Below are positions 46,663-55,675 of a stretch of DNA of 57,983 bases, piece by piece; the stretch's first letter is position 1; the number at the start of each line of letters is the position of its first letter. Below the pieces are notes generated by a model that saw only the letters and a program-made list of their open reading frames with translations, made no database searches and had not been told where the DNA came from. The translations under genes and the position numbers were made by a program. This DNA comes from an uncultured Planctomycetota bacterium (GTDB lineage: Bacteria; Planctomycetota; Phycisphaerae; Phycisphaerales; UBA5793), in contig CAADHA010000200.1 in the NCBI GenBank assembly GCA_900696685.1, positions 1 through 57,983 of the forward strand, written 5' to 3'.

Positions 46663-46930
46663 GTGGGCGGTTCGACCGACAAGAAGCTGCTGGAGGTGCG
46701 CGTATTCGACGAAAGGACCAAGCGAGTCGCGTACAACAAGCAGACGCAGGCAGCCAAGGGCAAGTCCAACTGCCCGCTGTGCGCTGCGGGCGACAACGCG
46801 AACAGGAAGCGAATCTACGACCTCGACGAGATGGACGCCGACCACGTTTCGGCCTGGAGCAAGGTCGGGGACAGTTCGTCAAAGAACTGCCAGATGCATT
46901 ACCCGCAATCGGGCCAAAGAGAATCGATGA
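46663..46930 (+). pseudogene. Decayed 3' end of a DUF262-HNH nuclease gene
   Basis: One frame encodes KKLLEVRVFDERTKRVAYNK followed, after a short gap, by SNCPLCAAGDNANRKRIYDL and DEMDADHVSAWSKVG, then SKNCQM up to 46896. This is the C-terminal HNH region of DUF262 proteins (CPLC, DADHV, NCQM). After 46896 the frame shifts: ITRNRAKENR and the stop TGA (46928-46930) continue in another frame, where the family has LC-x-THNRAKGNR. One base stands where about six are expected, so roughly five bases have been lost. No N-terminal DUF262 domain is found upstream, where the endonuclease gene ends. It is therefore a truncated and frameshifted remnant, likely of an anti-phage GmrSD-type nuclease. Confidence 0.8.
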
Positions 46931-47068
46931 GTCAGGCGCGCCATTGTTGGGCAAGCTGCGAGGCGCGTGCAGTCGTCGCGTCGAGTGAGATAGGCCAAGC
47001 TCGCTGCACGGGGTCCTCGCTCACGCTTCGGGCTTGCTCGCGGCTTGCTTCGGGCTCGGTCGGGGGGG

Positions 47069-47770
47069 TCAGGCGGGGGCGAGGCGGCCGGCGGCGAGGC
47101 GGACGGTGCGGTCGGCGCGGTCGGCGATGGCGCGGTCGTGCGTCACCATCACGATCGTCTGGCCCCTGGCGTGCGTGCGGGCGATGACGTCGAGGATCTG
47201 CGAGCCTGTGGCGGCGTCGAGATTGCCGGTGGGTTCGTCGGCGAGGAGGAGTTCAGGCTGGTTCATGAGGGCGCGTGCGATGGCAACGCGCTGACGCTCG
47301 CCGCCGGAGAGTTCGGCGGGCTTGTGCCGCCAGCGTTCGCCGAGGCCGAAGGCGTCGAGGAGTTCGCGGGCGTGGTACTGAAGCGGCCGGCGGCGGAGGG
47401 TGTAGCCGACGCGGCCGTGGCGGACCATGGCCGCGAGGGCGGTGTTCTCGAGGACGTTCATCTCGGGGAGAAGGTGGTAGAACTGGAAGACGAAGCCGAC
47501 GACGGTGTTGCGGTAGCGGTCCTTGGCGGAGGCGGACCAGAGGTTGATGTTCTGGTCGCGGTAGAGAATGGCGCCGGCGTTGCGGTCGGGGCGGTCGAGC
47601 GCGCCGCAGAGGTGCAGGAGGGTGGATTTGCCTGAGCCGGAGGCGCCGAGCACGGCGACCCACTCGCCCTCGTGGACGTCGAAGTCCAGGCCGCGAAGGA
47701 CGGGCACATCCACGCGCCCGAGGCGGTAGGTCTTGTGAACGGCGCGGACCTGGAGGATGGGCTGACTCAA
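47069..47770 (-). CDS. lolD: LolD-type ABC transporter ATPase
   Basis: 233 residues. Walker A GASGSGKST (42-50), Q-loop VFQFYHLLPEM, signature LSGGERQR, Walker B LLLADEPTGNLD and MVTHD H-loop. The QFYHLLPE and EPTGNLD forms are typical of the LolD/MacB/FtsE subgroup. It would power release of lipoproteins from the inner membrane together with the permease next to it, whose stop is 7 bases before its start. It follows the downstream edge of the restriction-modification module and has typical chromosomal GC content. Confidence 0.9.
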   Translation of the reverse strand: MSQPILQVRAVHKTYRLGRVDVPVLRGLDFDVHEGEWVAVLGASGSGKSTLLHLCGALDRPDRNAGAILYRDQNINLWSASAKDRYRNTVVGFVFQFYHLLPEMNVLENTALAAMVRHGRVGYTLRRRPLQYHARELLDAFGLGERWRHKPAELSGGERQRVAIARALMNQPELLLADEPTGNLDAATGSQILDVIARTHARGQTIVMVTHDRAIADRADRTVRLAAGRLAPA

Positions 47771-47777
47771 CGGAACC

Positions 47778-49388
47778 TCATTCGTAGCGAAGCGCGGCGA
47801 CGGGGTCGATGGCGGCGGCGCGGAGGGCGGGGATGAGCGCGCCGAAGACGGCGAAGACGACTCCGCCGCCCATGACGATCAGCGCGATGCGAGGCGGGAC
47901 ATGATTGGGCACTTCGTCGAAGATGTAGATCTTCGGATCCCAGATGACGAGATTGAACTGGGAGCCGAGCCACTCGTGGATGGGGTTGATGTTCCAGACG
48001 ACGAGGTGTGCGAGCACGGCTCCGAGCACGGCGCCCAAGATGCCGAGGATGACGCCGTAGCGGAGGAAGAGCCAGCAGATGCCGGCGGGCGAGGCGCCGA
48101 CGGCGCGGAGGATGCCGATGTCGCGCGTCTTCTGCTGGACGACGGTCCAGAAGATCGCGAGGACGAGGATGACGGAGACGAGGCTGATGATGGCGAAGAG
48201 CGTGGTGACGAGGGCGGTCTCCTTCTGGACGGCGCCGATGTAGAGGGCGATCTGCTCTTCCCACGTCTCGACGGAAATCTGGGAAGTGGAAGGCATGTCG
48301 GCCGGGTGCTTGTTCCAGACACGCTCGTACGCGGCCTTTGCTTCTTCCTTGAGCGTCTGGGGCGTGACGCCGGGAGCGGCCTTGACGACGATGCGGGTGG
48401 CGCGCCCGGGAGTGAGGCGGCCCGTGGGAACGGGGTCGCCCAGTTCGTCGCGCTCGGTCCTGCTCAACTCCTTCACCGGGTGCATGCCGAGCATCCGCTG
48501 AACGACGTCGAGGGGGAGAATGACAAAGCCTGAGTCGACGTCGTAGCGCTCCACGACGAACTCGTTGAGAATCGGAAGGATGCGGCTCTCGGGCGGGCGC
48601 ACGCCTCCTTCATCCGTCACGGGCAGGACGGTGAGCGTGACCTCGCGCGTGGGCATGAACCAGGTGCTGTCGAAGGTATAGGAGCGCGAGGCGACGCGTT
48701 CGTTGAAGAGGCTGATGCGGATGCCCATGACGAGGCCCGGCTGGCCTGACGGGGTCTGCAGGGTGCGGCCGGCGCGAGCGAGGCGCTCGATGAGAGGCGC
48801 ATCGGGGCGGGCGGGATCGCTCCACTCGGGCGTGTGATTGCGAAGCGCACGTGGCCCGAGGGGCCCGAGGCGCTCGAAGGCGGGGTCGAAGAACGCCTCG
48901 TTGAGCGTGTGCTTGAAGTCGAAGGGATCGTCGGCGGGCTTCCAGTCCTCGCGGCGAACGTCGGAGGCGGGGAATCGGCGGCGCGAGAGGTCGTCGGGCG
49001 TGAGGGGCCTCCAGTAGAGAGTGGAGGCAAAGCCGGTTACGGCGTCGTAGGAGACGGGCTCGATGCCGACGACCTGCACCTGCGCGATTCGGTTGTAGGG
49101 CATCTTGAGCAGGCCGTAGGTCTCGACGAGTGGCGAGGCGGCGGCGACGGAGTTGAGGGCTCGAAGTTCTTCGAGCACCTCTTCATACCAAGGAAAGCCG
49201 GTGAGGGGGAGATTGATCGCGACGTCGCCGATGAGTTTGCGGCCGGCCTGAGTGACCATGCCGAGGAAGCCGCTCATCACGGAAAAGACGATGATGACCA
49301 TCGCTGTGCACAAGGCCACGGAAAGCATGGCGAGGAGGGGAATGATTTTCCGCACGAGGTAGCGGCGAGTGAGGAGGGCCTGGTACAC
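47778..49388 (-). CDS. LolC/E-type lipoprotein transporter permease
   Basis: 536 residues. Four transmembrane regions: one near the N-terminus (about 17-42) and three in the C-terminal third (about 385-410, 425-460 and 490-515), with a large periplasmic domain between them. The N-terminal KIIPLLAMLSVALCTAMVII and VFSVMSGFLGMV match LolC/E, and the C-terminal TRDIGILRAVGASPAGI is the coupling-helix motif of the FtsX family, followed by PALRAAAIDPVAALRYE. Only one permease gene is present, so it may work as a homodimer (LolF-like). It is longer than E. coli LolC/E (about 400) owing to insertions in the periplasmic domain. Confidence 0.92.
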   Translation of the reverse strand: MYQALLTRRYLVRKIIPLLAMLSVALCTAMVIIVFSVMSGFLGMVTQAGRKLIGDVAINLPLTGFPWYEEVLEELRALNSVAAASPLVETYGLLKMPYNRIAQVQVVGIEPVSYDAVTGFASTLYWRPLTPDDLSRRRFPASDVRREDWKPADDPFDFKHTLNEAFFDPAFERLGPLGPRALRNHTPEWSDPARPDAPLIERLARAGRTLQTPSGQPGLVMGIRISLFNERVASRSYTFDSTWFMPTREVTLTVLPVTDEGGVRPPESRILPILNEFVVERYDVDSGFVILPLDVVQRMLGMHPVKELSRTERDELGDPVPTGRLTPGRATRIVVKAAPGVTPQTLKEEAKAAYERVWNKHPADMPSTSQISVETWEEQIALYIGAVQKETALVTTLFAIISLVSVILVLAIFWTVVQQKTRDIGILRAVGASPAGICWLFLRYGVILGILGAVLGAVLAHLVVWNINPIHEWLGSQFNLVIWDPKIYIFDEVPNHVPPRIALIVMGGGVVFAVFGALIPALRAAAIDPVAALRYE

Positions 49389-49647
49389 GTTGGCGTGTGC
49401 TCCCGGAGCGGGCCCGAGGCAAGGGCGCCCCGAAAGCCCTTCGGCTGTCGTCGAGAGGAATCCTACGGCCGGGGATGACCGGCTTCCTCAGCACCGGCCG
49501 ACGGCGAGCCGATGTCCTATCGGACGGTGGAGAAGGGCGGCTACACTCGACGCCGCGCGAATCCTATCGTTTGGAGAGATTGGACCCTTTCCCGTGCCGG
49601 ACGCACCGGGCCGGCCGCGTCATCGATTAGAAGACGGAGGAACGAAG

Positions 49648-51126
49648 TTGATCACGCACAAATGCCCTGCACGAGCGTTCGCGCATCGTGGCCTGATCCT
49701 GGCCGCCTGCGCCCTACTCGCCGGGCCCGCCGCGGCCCAGAATCCCGAAGAGGCCAATCCCCAGCCCGCCCAGGGCGGCGCACCGACGATGCGCATGAGG
49801 GACCGCGGGTGGATTCCGCCCGTGATGTCCATGCACCGAACCGAGGATGAGGTCGAGGTCCGCGACGGGATCAAGTACGTCATTCTCAGCCCCGGCAAAG
49901 GCCCGGACATCACTGACGGCTGCTACGTCGGCCTCGAGTTCAACGTCTTCAACTCCCAGGGCGAGTTGATCTACGCGTCGAGGCAGCCCGGCGCGAAGGC
50001 GGCCGGTGTCCGGATTCCCGACGGCGAGTTGTGGCCGGCGTGGGCGGATGCGATGATGGGAATGAAGCGCTACGAGGTCCGCAAGATTCTGATCCCCAAG
50101 GAGTTCGGACCCGGCCCGCAGGGCCACGGCCCGATTCCCGGCAACACCGACCTCGTGATCGAACTGGGCGTCTTCGCCGTGCTTCCTCAACTGGACCCGA
50201 TTGCGGCGCGCATCGCGCCGGACGGAAGCCGATCGATCGACCTCGTGCCGACGGAGGCGGATGCGGCGGCGTTTGAGAAGGCCGGCTTCGGCGACTTCCA
50301 CATTAACGTGTTCAACGACCTCGGCGAACTGATGGGATCGAGCACGATCTCCCGTTTCACCATCACCGCGTCGGGCAACTCGGAGCGTTACTGGGTGAAA
50401 TACGCGCTGGGGATGAAGTCCGGCGGGTCGCGCGTCGTCGAGTTCGATGAGCCTGAAGCCTATCGGAAACTCCGACTCTCCCAATCCAGCGGAAACGCCA
50501 GCCAGGTCGACCAGAAGCCCCGCCGCTGGCGCATTCTCATCGACTGCTTCAACGTTACCGTGCCCATCACCCAGACGCCGCACAACCCGGCCGATGAGAA
50601 GGACCTCGGCGAGGGCGTGCGCATGGTGGAACTCGCGGCCGGTGAGGGCGAACCCTTCGACGGAAACTACGAGGATCACATGCCTGTCATTCACTACGCC
50701 TCATGGTCGGCAGTGGATGGTTCGCTGGTGGACTCCAGCCGCAAGCCGGGCCGGGAGAAGGTGGTCTACAACCCGCTCTACCCGTCGATCTGGAAGAAGG
50801 CGCTCACGGGCATGCGCAAGGGCGGAAAGCGGAAACTGATCGTCCCGCCCAACATCGACAAGGGGCAGGACTTCACGCCCATCTCGGACGATCGCGGCTT
50901 CATCTACGAACTCGAAATGCTCGACTGGGAGGACACCATCTTCAAGTTGACCAATGAAGGTGAAGGCGGTTTCTTCGACTTCTCCGACGATGGCGGGGGC
51001 GGCGTCTTCGACTTGGGCGGCGACATCCTGGAAGGCGCGAAGGACGGCGCCGGAAATGTCAAGCCCGGCGACCCGCAGACCAAGCCTGCGGACAAGGAAA
51101 CCAAGCCTGCCACCGGCAAGCCCTGA
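49648..51126 (+). CDS. Exported protein with three FKBP-like domains (peptidyl-prolyl isomerase type)
   Basis: 492 residues. Start is TTG at 49648-49650, chosen because GGAGG (49636-49640) lies seven bases upstream and a signal peptide follows (ILAACALLAGPAAAQ). Domain 1 (about 65-170) has VRDGIKYVILSPGKG, and its FKBP core ends KILIPKEFGPG; domain 2 (about 185-285) is divergent; domain 3 (about 310-430) has EGVRMVELAAGEG, MRKGGKRKLIVPP and FIYELEMLDWE. Active-site aromatic residues of FKBP are only partly kept, so isomerase activity is doubtful for domain 2. The C-terminal 60 residues are acidic, Gly- and Lys/Pro-rich. It is divergent from the Lol genes and followed by a terminator. Confidence 0.82.
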   Translation: MITHKCPARAFAHRGLILAACALLAGPAAAQNPEEANPQPAQGGAPTMRMRDRGWIPPVMSMHRTEDEVEVRDGIKYVILSPGKGPDITDGCYVGLEFNVFNSQGELIYASRQPGAKAAGVRIPDGELWPAWADAMMGMKRYEVRKILIPKEFGPGPQGHGPIPGNTDLVIELGVFAVLPQLDPIAARIAPDGSRSIDLVPTEADAAAFEKAGFGDFHINVFNDLGELMGSSTISRFTITASGNSERYWVKYALGMKSGGSRVVEFDEPEAYRKLRLSQSSGNASQVDQKPRRWRILIDCFNVTVPITQTPHNPADEKDLGEGVRMVELAAGEGEPFDGNYEDHMPVIHYASWSAVDGSLVDSSRKPGREKVVYNPLYPSIWKKALTGMRKGGKRKLIVPPNIDKGQDFTPISDDRGFIYELEMLDWEDTIFKLTNEGEGGFFDFSDDGGGGVFDLGGDILEGAKDGAGNVKPGDPQTKPADKETKPATGKP

Positions 51127-51153
51127 AACTGCTCGCCGATCAAGAACTGAATG

Positions 51154-51184
51154 AAGGCCCCGCGCCGAAGCGCGGGGCCTTTCT
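51154..51184 (+). terminator. Rho-independent terminator of the FKBP-like gene
   Basis: AAGGCCCCGCG (51154-51164) pairs with CGCGGGGCCTT (51171-51181) around a short CCGAAG loop and is followed by TCT. The stem starts 28 bases after the stop codon. This is the clearest terminator in the window. Confidence 0.88.
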
Positions 51185-51262
51185 CCTTCCCCCGACCGCA
51201 ACCTGTGATACGCTCTCTCGCGGCGACACCCGGGAAAGTGCCCCCATTCGAGGAGCCGACGC

Positions 51263-54013
51263 TTGTCCGATTCCGACATCAGGGACGAACTTCGACGCCT
51301 CACCGAGCGTGTGGGCCGTCTGGAGCGTCTGCTTGATCTCGAAGCAGGCGGTTCCGAGGCTGCCCGGCCGTCTCTGCCGATTCAGCCGCCCGCGCGCCCG
51401 GCGCCGCCTCCCATTTCAAACATGCCGCAGGCTCAGCCGGCGTCGCGCATGCCCGACGCGAGCAAGCGGCCGATCGCGGCTATCCCGGCGCGGCCGGCCG
51501 CGCCGCCGACGGCCGTGCCCCCCCCTCCTGCGTCGGCGGCCCGGGCCGCATCGATCGCGGGTGACCGAACGTCAATTGAACTGGCGATCGGCGGACGATG
51601 GATGGCGTGGGTCGGCGCCGTGGCCGTCGTGGTCGGCATCGGCCTGTTCATCAAGTTCGCCTACGACGAAGGCTGGCTGCGCATCGTGAGCGTCGCGATG
51701 CGATGCGCGCTGTCGGCGGCGTTCGGCGTGGTCCTGCTGGCCGCCGGCGAAGCCGCACTGCGCCGCATCAGCCGCCAAGCTTCGATCGGCCTCTTCGGTG
51801 CGGGCTTGGGCACGCTTTACCTCACGACGCTCGTGAGTTTCCGCATTGAAGTGCTCGGGTCGGCGGGGCTGACGCTCCTCCTTCTTGCGCTCGTGGCGGC
51901 GCTGGGCGTGGGGATCGCGGTGCGCGCGGGGCTGCTGAGCATCGCGGTGATCTCGATCGCGGCGGGCTACGGCGCGCCCCTGCTCGTGCCCGACGCGGGC
52001 GGTTTTCGCGCCGCCCTGCCCACCTACCTCACGATGCTTCTGGCGGTCGGCCTGGCGCTCTCCGCCCTTCGCCCCAGGCCATTCCGCACGCTGCGCATCG
52101 TCGTCCTCGCGGCCCACGCGATCGTCGCCACGATGTGGATCATCAACGCGAGCAGCGGCAGCGGGCTGTTGGAACTCACCTTCCTCTCGGGCTGGTGGAT
52201 GATGGCGACGAGCGAAGCGGTCTGGGCGGCGATCCGCAGACAGTCGCCGATGGGCAACGCGATCCAGAGCCTGATGGCGACGGCGTGGTACGTGCTCTTC
52301 GGCTGTGCGGTGCTCAACACGGGCGGAATGTTCACTTTCAACCTCGCCGGCGCCTTCACCGCGGGCGTGGGCGTGTTGGCCGCGGCGATCGCATTCCAGT
52401 TCGGCCCGGGCGTCGAGGCGCTGCGCGGCCGGCCGCAGGTCGCCATGGACAAACTTGCCGTCTCTCTGTGGGCGCAGGGGGGGGCCTTGCTCGTGATCGG
52501 CGCGGGGCTGCACTTCGCCGATTACGGAACGACCATTTCATGGCTCATCATGGCGCTGGCGGCGATCGAAATCGGCCGGCGCCTGCCCTCGACGGCCGTG
52601 GACATCTTCGGCCTGGTCGTGGGCGCTCTCGGCCTGCTGCACCTTCTGACGGTGAGCGCCTTTCGCGGCGCAGGGCGAACAGCCCTGACACTGGGCGAGC
52701 AGGACATCTCACAATGGGGCCTGCTGGCGCTCGCGGGGATCGCGGCTCTCGGAGCCGGCGCGTGCCGCCTGCGCTCGGCGGGTTCGTCGCCGTGGCGCGT
52801 GGGGCCGATCGTCCTCGCTTCGCTCGGCGCGGTGCTGTGGCTGCTGGTTGTGTACGTCGAACTGACGGGAACGGCGATCGGGTCGGCGTGGCTGGCCGGC
52901 GCCGCCGCGCTCACGGCCGTCGCTCCGCTGGCGATGCGCCTGCGATGCCTCGACATCGCCATGGGACTCATCGGGTGCGTGGCGCTGCGGCTCATCACGG
53001 TCGATCTGCTTGCGCAGCGGGCGAATGACCCGCAGGCATGGATCGCCGCGACGCCCGTGCTCAACGCCGCCTGCCTCATGGGGGCGGTGATCCTTGCCGC
53101 CTGCGGGTTCCTGTTGTGGATGGGCTTTCGCACAGGCGCGGCGAAGCGCGGCGATGAGCAGCCGGTCATCGCCGTCGGCGCCTTCATGGCGCTCCTGCTC
53201 ATGCTTCTGCTCAGTTTCGAGGTCGATCGCGCCGTCGCCATCTTCGAGCACAGCCGCGGCGAGCAACCCGCCGAGCGCTGGGGCGAGTTTCAACTCACGG
53301 CCCTGTGGCTGACGCTGCTGTGGGCCTTGGCGGGCGCCTTCGCTGCGGCCTCGGCGCTGTGGCTGCGCCGGCCGGGGCTTTTTGCGGTCGGCGGCTGGAC
53401 CAGCGCGACATTCGCCGTGGTCTGGCTCACGGTCGATACGGGCGTGTACCGCATCATGCATGGCGTCGCCGATGTCCGGGTCGTCTTCAACACGCAGTTC
53501 CTCGTGGGCCTCATGATCGCGGCGGGACTCGCCGTCATCGCGCGACTCGCCGGCCGATGGCGTCGGCCCGGCGATCCGCCCGCGCGGCCCGATCCGGCGG
53601 CGGACCTCGCACGCGGGTTGCCTGTGCTCATTGCCTGCATCGGCCTGTGGCTCGGTTCGCTCGAAATCGATCGCCTCTTCAACCCCGAGACATCGTCCCT
53701 CACCGACGCCGCCATGGCGCGGCAGACGGGCCTGAGCATCTGGTGGGGCGTGTACGGCATCGCGCTGGTCGCCATCGGATTCATCTGGCGAAGGGCGATG
53801 AGCCGCTATGCCGGCCTGGGCCTGCTCGCGGCGACGCTTCTCAAGGTGCTTGTCGTGGACATGAGCGACGTGGAATACATCTACCGCGTGGCGTCCTTCA
53901 TCGGCGTCGGGATGCTGTTTGTGCTGACGTCCATCGCCTACGCGAAGATGTCGCCGCGCCTCCTCACGGAGCGCCCTGGCGCGGATGATGCGCCCCGGGC
54001 GGGCGGAGAGTGA
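51263..54013 (+). CDS. DUF2339-family polytopic membrane protein
   Basis: 916 residues. A short coiled-coil start (MSDSDIRDELRRLTERVGRL) and a Pro/Ala-rich linker precede more than 20 predicted transmembrane helices from about residue 113. The first is followed by GIGLFIKFAYDEGWLRI, a conserved DUF2339 segment, and by ERAGL-like gating residues in the last part (for example MARQTGLSIWWGVYGIALVAIGF). The function of DUF2339 proteins is unknown. The start is TTG at 51263, read here as Met, preceded by GAGGAG. An 8-base G run (near 52477-52484) is read in frame. It converges on the cystathionine beta-synthase gene. Confidence 0.88.
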   Translation: MSDSDIRDELRRLTERVGRLERLLDLEAGGSEAARPSLPIQPPARPAPPPISNMPQAQPASRMPDASKRPIAAIPARPAAPPTAVPPPPASAARAASIAGDRTSIELAIGGRWMAWVGAVAVVVGIGLFIKFAYDEGWLRIVSVAMRCALSAAFGVVLLAAGEAALRRISRQASIGLFGAGLGTLYLTTLVSFRIEVLGSAGLTLLLLALVAALGVGIAVRAGLLSIAVISIAAGYGAPLLVPDAGGFRAALPTYLTMLLAVGLALSALRPRPFRTLRIVVLAAHAIVATMWIINASSGSGLLELTFLSGWWMMATSEAVWAAIRRQSPMGNAIQSLMATAWYVLFGCAVLNTGGMFTFNLAGAFTAGVGVLAAAIAFQFGPGVEALRGRPQVAMDKLAVSLWAQGGALLVIGAGLHFADYGTTISWLIMALAAIEIGRRLPSTAVDIFGLVVGALGLLHLLTVSAFRGAGRTALTLGEQDISQWGLLALAGIAALGAGACRLRSAGSSPWRVGPIVLASLGAVLWLLVVYVELTGTAIGSAWLAGAAALTAVAPLAMRLRCLDIAMGLIGCVALRLITVDLLAQRANDPQAWIAATPVLNAACLMGAVILAACGFLLWMGFRTGAAKRGDEQPVIAVGAFMALLLMLLLSFEVDRAVAIFEHSRGEQPAERWGEFQLTALWLTLLWALAGAFAAASALWLRRPGLFAVGGWTSATFAVVWLTVDTGVYRIMHGVADVRVVFNTQFLVGLMIAAGLAVIARLAGRWRRPGDPPARPDPAADLARGLPVLIACIGLWLGSLEIDRLFNPETSSLTDAAMARQTGLSIWWGVYGIALVAIGFIWRRAMSRYAGLGLLAATLLKVLVVDMSDVEYIYRVASFIGVGMLFVLTSIAYAKMSPRLLTERPGADDAPRAGGE

Positions 54014-54068
54014 TCGTCGCGCATGCGCACAGGCGCATGGCGCTGCGATTCCCGGTTGCCGCGCCGCC

Positions 54069-55460
54069 TCACGACTGCACTGATTGCCTTCTCAGGAAGT
54101 TGAGCAGGTCGATCTGCGTGATCAGGCCGTAGTAGTTGTCCTTGTCCGCGATCAGGGCCACCTTGCTGGCGCGGAAGATCGGCACCAGCTCGCGCACGTT
54201 GGCGCTGGGCGGCAACGTCTCCAGTCGCGTCACCATGAACTCCTCGACGGACCTCCTGAAGTTGGCGAAGTCCGTGTTCACCGCCAGCAGGAGGTCCGAC
54301 TCGTCGATGATGCCGACGATCTTCCCCTCGCGGATGACCGGCACCTGGCTGATGCCGTACAACTTCATCCGCCCGTGGGCGACGGCCAGCGTATCGGTCG
54401 GGGAGACGGTGAAGTCCTCCTGATCGAGGTGGCGGCGCTGGATGAGGTCGCGCAGGTCGCCGTACTCCGTCCGTTTGATGAAGCCGTTCTCGACCATCCA
54501 CGTGTCGGAGAACATCTTGTTGAGGTACTTGTTGCCGGTGTCGCACACGAGCACGCACACGCGCTGGGGCCCGGTCTGCTCGCGGCAGTACTTGAGCGCG
54601 CCGGCCAGGAGCGTGCCGGATGACGATCCCGCGAAAACGCCTTCGGTGCGCAGCAGATGACGCGCGGCGTGAAACGCCTCGGCGTCCGTCACTTCATAGG
54701 CATGAGTCACCAGGTCAAGGTCGAGGATCGAGGGCACAAAGTCTTCGCCGATGCCTTCGACCAGCCATGAGCCCGGCTCGATCATCTTCCCCGTGTTGAC
54801 CAGAGGCGCGAGCACCGAGCCTTTCGGATCGGCGAGGACAATGCTGATTCCCGGGTTCTTCTCTTTCAGGTATCGACCTGTGCCCGTCAAGGTGCCGCCG
54901 GAGCCGACGCCGAAGACAACGGCGTCGACGTCGCCGCCGAGTTGCTCCCAGATCTCCGGCCCCGTGGTTTCGTAGTGCGCCTGGGCGTTGGCGGGGTTGC
55001 CGAACTGATTGACGTAGAAGCCTCCCTCCTTCTCCGCGATCCGCAGGGCGAGGTCCTGGTAGTAATCGGGATGCCCCTTGGCGACGTCGGAGCGCGTCAG
55101 CACGACCTGTGCGCCCAGTGCCTTGAGGTGGTCGATTTTCTCCTGGCTCATCTTGTCGGGCATGACGACCTTGACGCGGTAGCCGCGCAGCGTGCCGATC
55201 ATGGCCAGTGCGATGCCGGTGTTTCCGGCCGTGGCCTCGATGATCAGCCCGCCGGGCTTGAGTCGGCCGTCGCGCTCGGCCGCGTCGATCATGCTCCGTC
55301 CCATGCGGTCCTTGACCGAGCCTCCGGGGTTCATGAACTCGAGTTTGCCGAAGAGGCGGCAAGGGCCGGTGTCGAGGCGGCGGAACTCGAGCATCGGCGT
55401 GTTGCCGATCATTTCCAGGACATCGCTGTAAACCGGCGCGCGAGGGGGGGTCGTGCTCAT
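54069..55460 (-). CDS. Cystathionine beta-synthase with C-terminal CBS domain pair
   Basis: 463 residues. The PLP fold-type II core has PGGSVKDRMG with the Schiff-base Lys50, EATAGNTGIALAMIG (substrate and cofactor loop) and GVGSGGTLTGTGRY (phosphate-binding loop), then FAGSSSGTLL. Residues about 340-460 form two CBS motifs (VAHGRMKLYGISQVPVIREG and VRELVPIFRASKVALIADKD), as in human-type enzymes; bacterial O-acetylserine sulfhydrylases lack them. It would condense serine or O-acetylserine with homocysteine. ATG at 55460 is chosen because the fold begins there; an earlier ATG at 55496 is also open. No regulator or other sulfur gene is adjacent. Confidence 0.93.
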   Translation of the reverse strand: MSTTPPRAPVYSDVLEMIGNTPMLEFRRLDTGPCRLFGKLEFMNPGGSVKDRMGRSMIDAAERDGRLKPGGLIIEATAGNTGIALAMIGTLRGYRVKVVMPDKMSQEKIDHLKALGAQVVLTRSDVAKGHPDYYQDLALRIAEKEGGFYVNQFGNPANAQAHYETTGPEIWEQLGGDVDAVVFGVGSGGTLTGTGRYLKEKNPGISIVLADPKGSVLAPLVNTGKMIEPGSWLVEGIGEDFVPSILDLDLVTHAYEVTDAEAFHAARHLLRTEGVFAGSSSGTLLAGALKYCREQTGPQRVCVLVCDTGNKYLNKMFSDTWMVENGFIKRTEYGDLRDLIQRRHLDQEDFTVSPTDTLAVAHGRMKLYGISQVPVIREGKIVGIIDESDLLLAVNTDFANFRRSVEEFMVTRLETLPPSANVRELVPIFRASKVALIADKDNYYGLITQIDLLNFLRRQSVQS

Positions 55461-55675
55461 GGGAGCATCGTAGCGGGTCCGGAACCTGCCCTTCATCGAA
55501 CCGGACCGACCGGCGTGTGGGGCGGCAAAGAACATGTGGAAATGAGTTGGAATCCCCCTTGACAGGACGGAGTTGATTCGTTACTTTCTCAACTGGTCTC
55601 GGCCGGACGGTATGGCCGTCCGGTGCGAAGCCCGAGGAAGAGCGATCTCTACTCCGTTGAGTGAAGGAGAATCCG

